This document shows, in pieces, positions 45,739 through 54,620 of a DNA stretch of 64,000 nt. The position numbers were made by a program, and so were the translations under genes. Below the pieces are notes generated by a model that worked only from the letters and a program-made list of their open reading frames with translations, ran no database searches and was not told the origin of the DNA. How positions within the stretch are numbered: position 1 is the first letter of the stretch; each line of letters opens with the position of its first letter. This DNA comes from Jiella avicenniae (GTDB lineage: Bacteria > Pseudomonadota > Alphaproteobacteria > Rhizobiales > Rhizobiaceae): positions 1 to 64,000 of the forward strand of contig NZ_JAJUWU010000009.1 of assembly GCF_021390325.1 (NCBI RefSeq), read 5' to 3'.

Positions 45739-47606
45739 TGGTTCGGCGCTTCGCCGACGAGCACGAGCTTGCCCGGGCCATCGTCGAGCGTGTGGGCCCG
45801 AAAATCGTGCTCGCCTTGCCGCTCGGTCTCGGCAAGGGCAACCACGTCGCCAATGCGCTTTACCGCCTGGCCGAGCGAGACGGCTCGATCGACCTGACGA
45901 TCTTCACGGCTCTCTCCCTCGATCCGCCTTCCGGCGGAAGCGGTCTTGCCGGCCGCTTCGCCGGCCCCCTGGCGGAGAGGCTCTATGAGGGCGTGACGCG
46001 GCTCGACTATGTCGTCGCCCGCAAGAAGGGCGCGCTGCCGCCGAACGTCCGGGTGATCGAGTTCTTCCTGCAGGCCGGTTCGCTTCTGTCGAACCGGACG
46101 GCGCAGGAGAATTACATCTCCGCGAACTACACCCATGCCGCCCGCTACGTCGTCGAAAGCGGGGTCGACGTCGTCGCCCAGATGGTGGCGCCGTCCGAAG
46201 ACCGCGCGCACTATTCCCTCGGCTCGAACACCGACATGACGCTGGACCTCCTGCCGGTGCTGGACGGGATGAGAACCGAGGGGAGGGACGTGCTCCTCGT
46301 CGGCGAGGCGAACCGGGAGATGCCCTTCATGGGCGGCGCGGCGGCGCTTCCCGAGACACGCTTCGACATGATCCTCGAAGGCGGCGAGGCCGAGCACGCC
46401 CGGCTCTTCTCCGTCCCGAAGCAGCCGATCTCGACCGTCGATCACGCCATCGGACTTTATTGCGCTGCGCTGGTGAAGGACGGCGGGACGATCCAGATCG
46501 GCATCGGCGGCATGGGCGACGCCATCGCCAACGCTCTGATCCTGCGCCATCGCGATCCAGCCCGCTTCAGGGCGGCGCTGGAAGCGCTCGGCAACTGGCC
46601 GGAGTCCATCGAGCCCGAGACCGAACCGTTCGAAGAAGGCCTCTACGGCCTGTCCGAGATGTTCGTCGATCCGCTGATGCAGCTCATCTATGCCGGGATC
46701 ATTCGCCGCCGGACCTTCGACGGCAAGATCCTGCATGGCGGCTTCTTCGTCGGGCCGCAGAGCTTCTATCGCCGGCTGCGCGAGATGGAGCCCGAACTGA
46801 AGGAGAGGATCGCCATGCGCGAAATCTCCTTCATCAACGATCTGCCGGCCGAAGACCGGGCGCGCCATGCGCGGGACCGGCGCGATGCGCGCTTTTTCAA
46901 TTCGGCGATGATTGCCACCGCCCTCGGCGACGTCTGCTCCGACCAGCTCGAAGACGGGCGGGTGGTCTCGGGCGTCGGCGGACAGTTCGATTTCGTCGAC
47001 CAGGCCTTCGCGCTCGGGAGCGCGCGGGCGGTGCTGATGCTGACGGCCACCCGCAACGGCGGCCGCCAGTCGAACATCCGCTGGTCCTATGGCCACACGA
47101 CCGTGCCGCGGCACATGAAGGACCTCGTCGTCACCGAATACGGCATCGCCGATCTCAGGGGCCGCATCGACCGCGACACGGCCGCGGCGATGATCGGGAT
47201 TGCCGACGAAAGCATTCAGGGCTCGCTGATCGCCGATGCTCTGGCAGCGCGCAAGCTCGAGATCGGCCACCGGCCGCAGCGGTGGAATTCGAGACAGACG
47301 CTCGAGGCTGCACTCGAACCCTTCGCCGACGTCCTGCCGGCCTATCCCTTCGGCACCGACCTCACGAAGGACGAGCGGCTGCTGGCGCCGGCGCTGCAGC
47401 GGCTGAAAGAGCACCAGGGCGACTGGCCGGCAATGGCGCGCTTGTTTTACCGGGGGCTCCGAGGGGAGGCTTCGGACGCCCACCGATCCGCGCTGGGCAG
47501 GCTCGATCTCGAACGGCCTCGCGGCTTCACCGAAAGGATGACCCGCGCCCTCGTTCTCGGCGCATTGCGCGTGGAGGATCAGCGAACCGGCAGAGACGGC
47601 AAATGA
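45738..47606 (+). CDS. Acetyl-CoA hydrolase/transferase family protein
   Basis: 622 residues. The C-terminal half carries the family blocks GVGGQFDFVDQAF, ATRNGGRQSNIRWSYG and VVTEYGIADLRGRIDRDTAAAMI; the N-terminal CoA-transferase domain has IGIGGMGDAIANAL. It probably moves CoA between acyl groups or hydrolyses acyl-CoA at the end of degradation, releasing CoA; the acceptor is unknown. It begins inside the stop of the hydratase/dehydrogenase (TGATG), so it belongs to the fad unit. At 622 residues it is longer than the ~500-residue succinyl-CoA:acetate forms. Confidence 0.85.
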   Translation: MVRRFADEHELARAIVERVGPKIVLALPLGLGKGNHVANALYRLAERDGSIDLTIFTALSLDPPSGGSGLAGRFAGPLAERLYEGVTRLDYVVARKKGALPPNVRVIEFFLQAGSLLSNRTAQENYISANYTHAARYVVESGVDVVAQMVAPSEDRAHYSLGSNTDMTLDLLPVLDGMRTEGRDVLLVGEANREMPFMGGAAALPETRFDMILEGGEAEHARLFSVPKQPISTVDHAIGLYCAALVKDGGTIQIGIGGMGDAIANALILRHRDPARFRAALEALGNWPESIEPETEPFEEGLYGLSEMFVDPLMQLIYAGIIRRRTFDGKILHGGFFVGPQSFYRRLREMEPELKERIAMREISFINDLPAEDRARHARDRRDARFFNSAMIATALGDVCSDQLEDGRVVSGVGGQFDFVDQAFALGSARAVLMLTATRNGGRQSNIRWSYGHTTVPRHMKDLVVTEYGIADLRGRIDRDTAAAMIGIADESIQGSLIADALAARKLEIGHRPQRWNSRQTLEAALEPFADVLPAYPFGTDLTKDERLLAPALQRLKEHQGDWPAMARLFYRGLRGEASDAHRSALGRLDLERPRGFTERMTRALVLGALRVEDQRTGRDGK

Positions 47607-47640
47607 GCGCCGCCCGGCAATCCCGCCCTCCGGGCGGCGC
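47607..47640. terminator. Hairpin terminator between convergent fad and FAH genes
   Basis: GCGCCGCCCGG (47607-47617) pairs perfectly with CCGGGCGGCGC (47630-47640), an 11-bp stem filling the 35 bp between the two stop codons. Without a T-tract it is best read as a bidirectional terminator. Confidence 0.6.
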
Positions 47641-47641
47641 G

Positions 47642-48484
47642 TCAGATCGCAACGCAGACATTTTCCTGCTCGCCGAGACCGCTGCCGCCGAGGCGGATGC
47701 GATCGCCCGGTTTCAGGAAGCGCGGAGGGTCGTAGGACAGCCCGACGCCGGCGAGCGTGCCGGTCAGAATGACATCGCCCGGCTCCAGCCGCATGAAGCG
47801 CGAGACGTAGGAAACGAGATAGGGGATCTTGAAGATCATTTCGCTGGTCGAGCCGGTCTGCTGGCGTTCGCCATTCACATCGAGCCACAATTCGACGGAA
47901 TCGGGATCGGAGAGTTCGTCCGGCGTCACCAGCCAAGGGCCGAGCGGGCAGAACGTGTCGTGGGACTTGCCCTTGGTCCACTGCCCGCCGCGCTGCAACT
48001 GGAAGTTCCGCTCGGTGACGTCGTTGGCGAGGCAGTAGCCGGCGATCGCCCGCTGAACGTCCTCGACGCCCGCATATTTGGCGACGCGGCCGATGACGAT
48101 GGCGAGTTCGACGCCCCAGTCGACGCGATTCGCCAGCCGGGGAATCTCGATCGGGTCGTTCGGCCCGCAGGCGCTCGTCGCCGACTTCAGGAACAGCGTC
48201 GGCTCCGGGTTGATCCTGAAGCCGGCGAGGCTGGCGCTGTCGGCATAGTTCGGCCCGACGCCGATAATCTTGCCGATGCGTTCGATCGGCTTGCAGAGGC
48301 GGGTCCCCTCCGCGACCTTCGGCAGCGTTCGTGGATCGATCGCGGCGAGAGCTGCCAGCCGGTCGGGGTCGAGATTCGCGCCGTCGAGAGTTTCGACGTG
48401 GTCGGACAGATTCCGGATGCCGCCGGCCTCGTCGACGAGGCCGGGTCGCTCCGAACCACGCTCGCCAAACCGCACAAGCCGCAT
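47642..48484 (-). CDS. Fumarylacetoacetate hydrolase-family protein
   Basis: 280 residues. The N-terminal cap (MRLVRFGERGSERPGLVDE) and FAH catalytic domain have the metal-binding residues in VDWGVELAIVIGR, NDVTERNFQ and a conserved Lys in GGQWTKGKSHDTFCPLGPWLV. The terminus LKPGDRIRLGGSGLGEQENVCV is canonical. Members hydrolyse C-C bonds of acylpyruvates, ureidoglycolate or aromatic-catabolism products; the substrate cannot be told. It is divergent from the acyl-CoA dehydrogenase unit. Confidence 0.88.
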   Translation of the reverse strand: MRLVRFGERGSERPGLVDEAGGIRNLSDHVETLDGANLDPDRLAALAAIDPRTLPKVAEGTRLCKPIERIGKIIGVGPNYADSASLAGFRINPEPTLFLKSATSACGPNDPIEIPRLANRVDWGVELAIVIGRVAKYAGVEDVQRAIAGYCLANDVTERNFQLQRGGQWTKGKSHDTFCPLGPWLVTPDELSDPDSVELWLDVNGERQQTGSTSEMIFKIPYLVSYVSRFMRLEPGDVILTGTLAGVGLSYDPPRFLKPGDRIRLGGSGLGEQENVCVAI

Positions 48485-48710
48485 CGAGACCTCCCTGAAG
48501 TATCATGGCCGAAATGGCTGAACGGGCGGCCGGGTTCCTTGCCGGCGCGCGTTCGCTGCAGAAAGGCTCGCTGGCCGTTCGCACCCGCGACATATGGAGA
48601 CGACGCGCCCTGGCGTCGACGCACTTTCGAACGAAACAGTCCAGATATTTGACGATTTTGCACAGCCGGCGATCGAACGCGCCGGGCGGAGCGACGGAGG
48701 AGACCAAGCC

Positions 48711-50519
48711 ATGCCGCGGCCACCAGTCGAGGACATCGCCTTCACCCTGCGGACCATCGCGGGTCTCGACGGGGCGATGGACGAAGGATTGTTCCCGGAT
48801 CTTTCGCCGGATCTCGTCGAGGCGGTCCTCGAAGAGGCGGCTCGCTTTGCCGACGAGCGCATGGCGCCGCTCGACCGGATCGGCGACGAAGAGGGCGCAC
48901 GTTTCGACAAGGGCGGCGTCACCATGCCCGCCGGGTGGAAGGCGCTTTATCGGGATTGGATCGCCGGCGGCTGGAACGCGCTGTCCGGTCCGGCCGAACA
49001 TGGCGGGCAGGCGCTGCCGACGGCGCTGGCTGCCGCCGTCGGCGAGATGTGGAACCACGCCTCGATGCCCTTCGCCCTCGGCCCGCTCCTCACCATCGGC
49101 GCGGTCGAGGCGCTGGAGAAGCACGGCTCCGAGGAGTTGAAGCGCGTCTATCTGGAGAAGCTCGTGTCCGGCGAGTGGATGGGCACGATGAACCTCACCG
49201 AGCCGCAGGCGGGCTCCGACCTGTCGGCGCTGCGGGCCCGCGCCGAGCGACAGGGCGACGGCAGCTACCGGATCTTCGGCCAGAAGATCTACATCACCTA
49301 TGGCGAGCACGACCTGACCGACAACATCGTCCATCTGGTGCTCGCCCGGCTGCCGGACGCGCCGGCGAGCGTGAAAGGCATCTCTTTGTTCCTCGTGCCG
49401 AAGTTCCTGCCGGACGAGGCCGGCGCGCCGGGCCGGCGCAACGACGTGGTCTGTCATTCGATCGAGCACAAGCTCGGCATCCACGCCTCGCCGACCTGCA
49501 CCATGCTCTACGGCGAGGGGACGGTGGAAGGCGAGGCGCCGGGGGCGGTCGGCTTTCTCGTCGGCGAGGAAAATCGCGGCCTCGCCTGCATGTTCACGAT
49601 GATGAACAACGCCCGGCTGATGGTCGGCATGGAGGGTGTCGGCCTCGCCGATGCCGCCTATGACAAGGCGCTCGCCTATGCGCGCGAACGCCGCCAGGGC
49701 AGGGCGACGCGGCTCGCGCCAGGTGCCGAGAAGTCCGGCGCGATGAGCCCGATCGTCGCCCATCCGGACGTCGCCCGGACGCTCTTGACCATGAAGGGCC
49801 TGACCGACGCCGCCCGCGCCATCGCCTACAACTGCGCCATCGCCACCGACCGGGCGCGGGCCCATGCGCTCGGCGACGCCGAGAAGGCAAGCCTCTGGCA
49901 GGAGCGTGCCAATCTCCTGACGCCGATCGCCAAGGCCTTTGCGACGGACGTCGCCTGCGAGGTCGCCTCGCTCGGGATCCAGGTCCATGGCGGCATGGGA
50001 TTCGTCGAGGAGACCGGCGCCGCAAGGCTCCTCCGCAACGCCCGGATCACCCCGATCTACGAAGGCACCAACGGCATCCAGGCGATCGACCTCGTCACCC
50101 GCAAGATCGGCCAGTCGGGCGGCGAGGCGGTGTCCGGCCTCTTCGCCGAACTCGACGCGATCCTCGCCGACCTGTCGCGGCGCAATGCACCGGAATTCGG
50201 CGAGACGGCCGCCTGCCTCGAAGCCGGCATGGCCGATCTGAGGGCCGCGACGGAGCATCTCCTCGACCACCTGCGCTCGCAGGAAACCGACGCGGCGCTC
50301 GCCGGCGCGGCGCCTTATCTGAGGCTCTTCGCGCTCGCCGCCGGGGGGGTCTGGCTCGCCAAGGGCGCGCTCGCCGATGCGAAGGACCGGCGGGTCGCGC
50401 TCTGCCGGTTCGTCGCGGAAAATCTGGTGACCGAGACGTCGTCCCTCCGGCGCAAGGTGGTTGCGGGGGCGGCGAGCCTTGCGGCCGCCCACGATCTTCT
50501 CGTCAAGGAGGCGATGTGA
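48711..50519 (+). CDS. Acyl-CoA dehydrogenase, DmdC-like large form
   Basis: 602 residues. Core blocks are MNLTEPQAGSDLSALRARAE, GQKIYITYGEHDLTDNIVHL, HKLGIHASPTCTMLYG, GIQVHGGMGFVEETGAARLLRNARI and YEGTNGIQAIDLVTRK. The catalytic Glu is in PIYEGTNG, and a C-terminal helical extension follows, as in FadE5/DmdC-type enzymes. It oxidises acyl-CoA or a modified thioester (DmdC acts on methylthiopropionyl-CoA); the substrate is unknown. ATG at 48711 follows GGAGGAG by 8 bases; a longer frame upstream lacks support. It is coupled to the crotonase below. Confidence 0.92.
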   Translation: MPRPPVEDIAFTLRTIAGLDGAMDEGLFPDLSPDLVEAVLEEAARFADERMAPLDRIGDEEGARFDKGGVTMPAGWKALYRDWIAGGWNALSGPAEHGGQALPTALAAAVGEMWNHASMPFALGPLLTIGAVEALEKHGSEELKRVYLEKLVSGEWMGTMNLTEPQAGSDLSALRARAERQGDGSYRIFGQKIYITYGEHDLTDNIVHLVLARLPDAPASVKGISLFLVPKFLPDEAGAPGRRNDVVCHSIEHKLGIHASPTCTMLYGEGTVEGEAPGAVGFLVGEENRGLACMFTMMNNARLMVGMEGVGLADAAYDKALAYARERRQGRATRLAPGAEKSGAMSPIVAHPDVARTLLTMKGLTDAARAIAYNCAIATDRARAHALGDAEKASLWQERANLLTPIAKAFATDVACEVASLGIQVHGGMGFVEETGAARLLRNARITPIYEGTNGIQAIDLVTRKIGQSGGEAVSGLFAELDAILADLSRRNAPEFGETAACLEAGMADLRAATEHLLDHLRSQETDAALAGAAPYLRLFALAAGGVWLAKGALADAKDRRVALCRFVAENLVTETSSLRRKVVAGAASLAAAHDLLVKEAM

Positions 50520-51256
50520 TGTCCGAACTGATCGAAACCGGCGCCGAGGACGGCGTGCTGACCATCCGGATGAACCGTCCGGACAAGAAGAACGCCCTCA
50601 ATCGCGACATGTACCAGGGCATGTTCGAGGCCCTGCAGGGGGCGTCGGGCGATGCGGCCATCCGCGCGGTCGTCTTCGCCGGGGTGCCGGGGGCGTTTTC
50701 GGCCGGCAACGACATCAAGGACTTCATGGCGATCGCCGAGGGCGGCTCGCTGCCGGCCGAGACGGGCGACTTCCTGCGTCTCGTCGCCGGTTTCGACAAG
50801 CCGATGATCGCGGCGGTGGACGGGCTGGCCATCGGCATCGGCACGACGCTCCTGATGCATTGCGATCTCGTCTATGCCAGCCCGCGTTCGGTGTTCAAAA
50901 CGCCCTTCCTCGATCTCGGCGTGACGCCGGAGGCGGCCTCCAGCCTGATCGCCCCGCGCATGATGGGCGATCAGCGGGCCTTCGCCCTGCTCGTCCTCGG
51001 CGAGAGCTTCGATGCCGACGAGGCGCGGCAGGCGGGGCTGGTCTACAAGCTGGCCGACGCCCCGGAGGAGGAGGCGTTGCGGGCCGCGGCCGGGCTCGCC
51101 GGAAAGCCGCCCGAAGCCTTGCGGATCGCCCGCGACCTGCTGCGCGGCCGCCGCGAGGACGTGCTCGCCCGCATGGAGGAGGAACTCCAGATCTTCGCCG
51201 GCCGGCTTCGCTCGGCCGAAGCGCGGGCGGCCTTTGCGGCGTTCCTCGGGCGCTGA
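50519..51256 (+). CDS. Enoyl-CoA hydratase/isomerase family protein
   Basis: 245 residues, crotonase fold. The oxyanion region is PGAFSAGNDIKDFM and the second hole GLAIGIGTTLLMHCDLVYAS. The first catalytic Glu position of hydratases (GGGCE) is replaced by GIGTTL, while the FLDLGVTPEAASS segment retains one acidic site. It may therefore be an isomerase or another crotonase-type enzyme rather than a true hydratase. ATG at 50519 overlaps the dehydrogenase stop (TGATG) after AAGGAGG. Confidence 0.88.
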   Translation: MSELIETGAEDGVLTIRMNRPDKKNALNRDMYQGMFEALQGASGDAAIRAVVFAGVPGAFSAGNDIKDFMAIAEGGSLPAETGDFLRLVAGFDKPMIAAVDGLAIGIGTTLLMHCDLVYASPRSVFKTPFLDLGVTPEAASSLIAPRMMGDQRAFALLVLGESFDADEARQAGLVYKLADAPEEEALRAAAGLAGKPPEALRIARDLLRGRREDVLARMEEELQIFAGRLRSAEARAAFAAFLGR

Positions 51257-51452
51257 CGGCGAGGGCTGACGCGTTCTTCGTCGGAAGGCGGCGAAACGTC
51301 GGCGGCAAGCGTCATATCCTTGGCGCATTTGCCCGGCCGGCAGCGGCAATGATAGACGCTGCCGCTTCGGCGCCCTCGAACGGCGCTTCGTCGAACAGCG
51401 GCAGGACGACCATGACACGCGCATCGCCCCTCATCCGACATTTGGCTCCGTC

Positions 51453-52754
51453 ATGCGTCTAGGCGGGCGGCTGGCCGCGGCGATCGAAGTGCTGTCCGAT
51501 GTCGAGGCGCGGCGGCGGCCGGTCGCCGACGCCCTGAAGGACTGGGGCCTTTCCCATCGCTTCGCCGGTTCCGGCGACCGGGCGGCGATCGGCAACATCG
51601 TCTACGACGCGCTCAGGAAGAAGCGCTCCTACGGTTTTCGCATGGGCGACGACGGCGCGGCGGCGCTGGGCTTCGCCGCGGTGCTCGACGGGCTCGCGAT
51701 GCAGCCGGAGGCACTGGCAGCCACGCTCGAGGGTGATCGCTTCGCGCCGCAAATGCCGGACGGAGAACGACTCGGGCGCTTCCTCGCCGCAGATTTCTCC
51801 GAAGCGCCAGACGCCGTGCGCGCCGACGTACCGGATTGGATCGCCGCCCGGCTTAAAACGTCTCTCGGCGAGCGCTGGGTGGAAGAGGCCGCGGCGCTGT
51901 CGGCGCGCCCGCCGCTCGATCTGCGCGTCAATACGCTGAAGGCCGAGCGCGACAAGGTGCTGAAGGCGCTGGAGCCGTTCGAGCCCGAGGCGAGCGATCT
52001 CGCCCCCCAGGGCATCCGCATCGCCGCCATCGAAGGCGCCGGCCGCCATCCGAACGTGCAGATCGAGGCGGGTTTCCAGAAGGGCTGGTTCGAGGTGCAG
52101 GACGAAGGCTCGCAGCTCGCCGCGCTTCTCACCGGCGCGGCTCCCGGCGAACAGGTGCTCGATCTGTGCGCCGGAGGAGGGGGCAAGTCGCTGGCAATGG
52201 CCGCCATGATGGACAATAGCGGCCAGATCCACGCTGCCGATTCGGACCGCCATCGCCTCGCCCCGATCCACGAGCGGCTCGCCCGGGCCGGCTGTCGCAA
52301 CGTCCAGGTCCACGACCCGCGCGAAGACATGACGGGCCTTTTCGGCCGTATGGATCTCACCCTCGTCGACGCGCCCTGCACGGGCTCCGGCACCTGGCGG
52401 CGGCGGCCGGACGCCAAATGGCGCCTGTCCGAGACGGCGCTGGCAAAGCGCATGCAGGAGCAGGATGCGGTACTGGACCGGGCCGCAGCCTTCGTGTGCC
52501 CCGGCGGCAGGCTCGCCTACGTCACCTGTTCGCTGTTTGCCGACGAAAACGCCGCGCGCATCGCCGCTTTCCTGGAGCGGCAGACGAGCGAGGGCTTCGC
52601 CGTCGCCGATGCCGGCGCGCGCTGGGCCGCGATGCTGCCACACGGGGGAGGGCGCTGCCGCGTCAGCAAACTCGCAGGAGGCACCGTGATCACCATGACG
52701 CCGCAGCGCACCGGCACGGACGGATTCTTCTTCGCGCTGCTGCAAAAGTCGTGA
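51453..52754 (+). CDS. rsmB: RsmB-like rRNA cytosine-C5 methyltransferase
   Basis: 433 residues. An N-terminal NusB-like helical part is followed by the NOL1/NOP2/Sun domain. The SAM loop is LDLCAGGGGKS, motif IV is LVDAPCTGSGTWRRRPD and motif VI carries the nucleophilic Cys in LAYVTCSLFADEN. These define m5C RNA methyltransferases; 16S rRNA C967 is the RsmB target in E. coli, and the exact base here is inferred. The stop overlaps the tspO start (GTGA). Confidence 0.88.
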   Translation: MRLGGRLAAAIEVLSDVEARRRPVADALKDWGLSHRFAGSGDRAAIGNIVYDALRKKRSYGFRMGDDGAAALGFAAVLDGLAMQPEALAATLEGDRFAPQMPDGERLGRFLAADFSEAPDAVRADVPDWIAARLKTSLGERWVEEAAALSARPPLDLRVNTLKAERDKVLKALEPFEPEASDLAPQGIRIAAIEGAGRHPNVQIEAGFQKGWFEVQDEGSQLAALLTGAAPGEQVLDLCAGGGGKSLAMAAMMDNSGQIHAADSDRHRLAPIHERLARAGCRNVQVHDPREDMTGLFGRMDLTLVDAPCTGSGTWRRRPDAKWRLSETALAKRMQEQDAVLDRAAAFVCPGGRLAYVTCSLFADENAARIAAFLERQTSEGFAVADAGARWAAMLPHGGGRCRVSKLAGGTVITMTPQRTGTDGFFFALLQKS

Positions 52755-53200
52755 CCCGCCACCTCGCCCTGCCGCTGTTCCTGCTCGTGAGCGTCGGGGG
52801 CGGCGCGCTGATCGGGCTCTCGGTCGAGACCGGCGGCTGGTATGCGGCGCTCCAGAAGCCGGGCTTCAACCCGCCCGACTGGGTCTTCGCGCCGGTCTGG
52901 GGCACGCTCTACATTCTCATCGGCCTGGCCGGCTGGCGGATCTGGCGCGCGGGCATCGCACCTGCGCAGAGGCTCTGGTGGCTGCAGCTGGCGCTGAACT
53001 TCGTCTGGCCGCCGGTGTTCTTTGCCGCCCATGCCCTCGGTGCGGCGATGATCGTCATCCTCGCGCTCGACGCTGCGGTCGTCGCCTTTCTCGCCGCGAC
53101 GTGGCGGGCGGAGCGGGTCTCTGCGCTGCTGTTTCTGCCCTATCTCGCCTGGGTCGCCTATGCGAGCCTTCTCAACGCGGCGCTCTGGTGGTTGAACTAG
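52751..53200 (+). CDS. tspO: TspO/MBR-family tryptophan-rich membrane protein
   Basis: 149 residues, five membrane helices, rich in Trp. Family motifs are WYAALQKPGFNPPDWVFAPVWGTLYILIGLAGWRIW, LNFVWPPVFFA and LPYLAWVAYASLLNAALWWLN. TspO binds porphyrins and in photosynthetic Alphaproteobacteria down-regulates pigment genes; here it may serve stress or tetrapyrrole handling. The GTG start at 52751 overlaps the rsmB stop. Confidence 0.93.
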   Translation: MTRHLALPLFLLVSVGGGALIGLSVETGGWYAALQKPGFNPPDWVFAPVWGTLYILIGLAGWRIWRAGIAPAQRLWWLQLALNFVWPPVFFAAHALGAAMIVILALDAAVVAFLAATWRAERVSALLFLPYLAWVAYASLLNAALWWLN

Positions 53201-53226
53201 CGGCTGCACCGAACGCCGAGGCCGCC

Positions 53227-53889
53227 ATGACGAAGTCCAGTCCGTCCCGAAACGAGCACGCCGTCGAAACGGTCGGCGGCAAGAACGTGCTTTTCGTGAT
53301 GGCCGCCCATGCCGAATATGGCGACGAGCTGAAACGCCGCATCCGCCCGCTGATGACCGGCGTCGGGCCGATCGAGGCGGCGCTTCACACCGGCATCGCG
53401 CTGCAGATGCTCGAATCACGAGGCCAGCGGCCCGATCTCGTCGTCTCCCTCGGCTCGGCCGGCTCGCGGACGCTGGAACAAAGCGAGGTCTATCAGGTCG
53501 CCTCGGTCTCCTGGCGCGACATCGACGCCTCGCTCCTCGGTTTCACCAAGGGCGTGACGCCGTTCCTCGATCATCCGGTCGAAACGCCGTTGCCGACGCC
53601 GATCGATGGCGTTCCGGCTGCCCGGCTCTCGACCGGCGCCGACATCGTGTCCGGGATCCGTTACGACGCCATCGACGCCGACATGGTCGACATGGAGACC
53701 TTTGCGGTGCTGCGGGCCTGCCAGCGTTTCGCCGCGCCGCTCGTCGGACTCAGGGGCATCTCCGACGGGGCGTCGGATCTCCATCACTACGACGACTGGG
53801 CGACGCTGCTTCACGTTATCGACGCAAAGCTCGCCGGGGCGATCGACCGGCTGGAGACGGCGTTGGAGGCCGCGGCCCCTCGGCCGTGA
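53227..53889 (+). CDS. mtnN: MTA/SAH nucleosidase-type phosphorylase-fold enzyme
   Basis: 220 residues, nucleoside phosphorylase fold. The glycine motif LVVSLGSAGSRTLEQSEVYQV, the substrate Glu in VDMETFAVLRACQRF and the catalytic Asp in GISDGASDL match the 5'-methylthioadenosine/S-adenosylhomocysteine nucleosidase family. It recycles MTA and SAH in the methionine cycle. It begins with ATG at 53227, 26 bp after tspO. A futalosine hydrolase role is less likely because no menaquinone genes are near. Confidence 0.82.
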   Translation: MTKSSPSRNEHAVETVGGKNVLFVMAAHAEYGDELKRRIRPLMTGVGPIEAALHTGIALQMLESRGQRPDLVVSLGSAGSRTLEQSEVYQVASVSWRDIDASLLGFTKGVTPFLDHPVETPLPTPIDGVPAARLSTGADIVSGIRYDAIDADMVDMETFAVLRACQRFAAPLVGLRGISDGASDLHHYDDWATLLHVIDAKLAGAIDRLETALEAAAPRP

Positions 53890-53917
53890 TCGGCTCCCGT
53901 AAAGTCCGACCGGCAAC

Positions 53918-53938
53918 GCCCGGGCCGCAATCCCGGGC
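53918..53938. terminator. Hairpin between convergent mtnN and DUF892 genes
   Basis: GCCCGGG-CCGCAAT-CCCGGGC is a perfect 7-bp stem between two gene ends. No T-tract. Confidence 0.4.
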
Positions 53939-53963
53939 GCTACCTGGTCATCCCGCCCGGCCC

Positions 53964-54452
53964 TTACGCCGCCTTCTTGTTGACGCCGCTCTTGCCGAGT
54001 TTCGACAGCTTGTCGTCGGTGGCCTTCTCTTCCTCGCGCGTCGCCTCGAGGGTCTTCACCGCATCCTTGTGGCCGAGAACGCCGGCCCAGGAAACGAGGG
54101 TGCCGTAGCGGGCGATCTCGTAATGCTCGACCGCCTGGGCGGCGGCGAGCATCGCGGCGTCGAGGGTCTCGGTGTCCTCGACCTCGTCCATCAGTTCCGT
54201 CGCCTCGTGCAGGATGCCGACGATGGCGTCGCACTTGACCGCCGACGGCTTCTTGCCGATCGCCGCAAAGACGCTTTCGAGCCGGGTGACGTGTTCCCTG
54301 GTCTCCGTCAGATGCGAATCGAACGCTGCTTTGACGTCCTCCGAGCCGGCCTTCCTGGCCATCTTGGGAAGCGCTTTGACGATCTGCTTTTCGGCGTAGT
54401 AGACGTCCTTCAGGGTATGCAGGAAGAGTTCTTCGAGATTGGTGACGCTCAT
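53964..54452 (-). CDS. DUF892 (YciE/YciF) ferritin-like protein
   Basis: 162 residues, a four-helix ferritin-like bundle. Family blocks are LEELFLHTLKDVYYAEKQIVKALPKMA, HLTETREHVTRLE and AVEHYEIARYGTL, carrying the Glu/His metal ligands. Members are induced by osmotic, envelope or general stress; their function is not established, with a di-iron role likely. ATG at 54452 begins MSVTNLEELF. It is divergent from guaA. Confidence 0.9.
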   Translation of the reverse strand: MSVTNLEELFLHTLKDVYYAEKQIVKALPKMARKAGSEDVKAAFDSHLTETREHVTRLESVFAAIGKKPSAVKCDAIVGILHEATELMDEVEDTETLDAAMLAAAQAVEHYEIARYGTLVSWAGVLGHKDAVKTLEATREEEKATDDKLSKLGKSGVNKKAA

Positions 54453-54620
54453 GGTCGTTGTCCCGTGGCGGCGGAATTGCCGTGGCGACTCAATGAGAAG
54501 CGTGCCACTGCGTTGCCGGCCGTTTTGCCCGGATAAGTGGCTGGCTAGAGGTCGGGACGCGGCGCTCGGAATGCGCTGCGCCTTCTGGACAATGACGCCA
54601 CTCTTGCCTAAGGCCTCGCC

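Noticed and set aside
45627-50492. A 1,621-codon open frame on the minus strand across the fad genes
   Set aside because: It runs antisense to three recognisable genes (CoA transferase, the acyl-CoA dehydrogenase and part of the hydratase/dehydrogenase), has no domain outside the FAH gene region, and is a codon-bias shadow typical of high-GC DNA.
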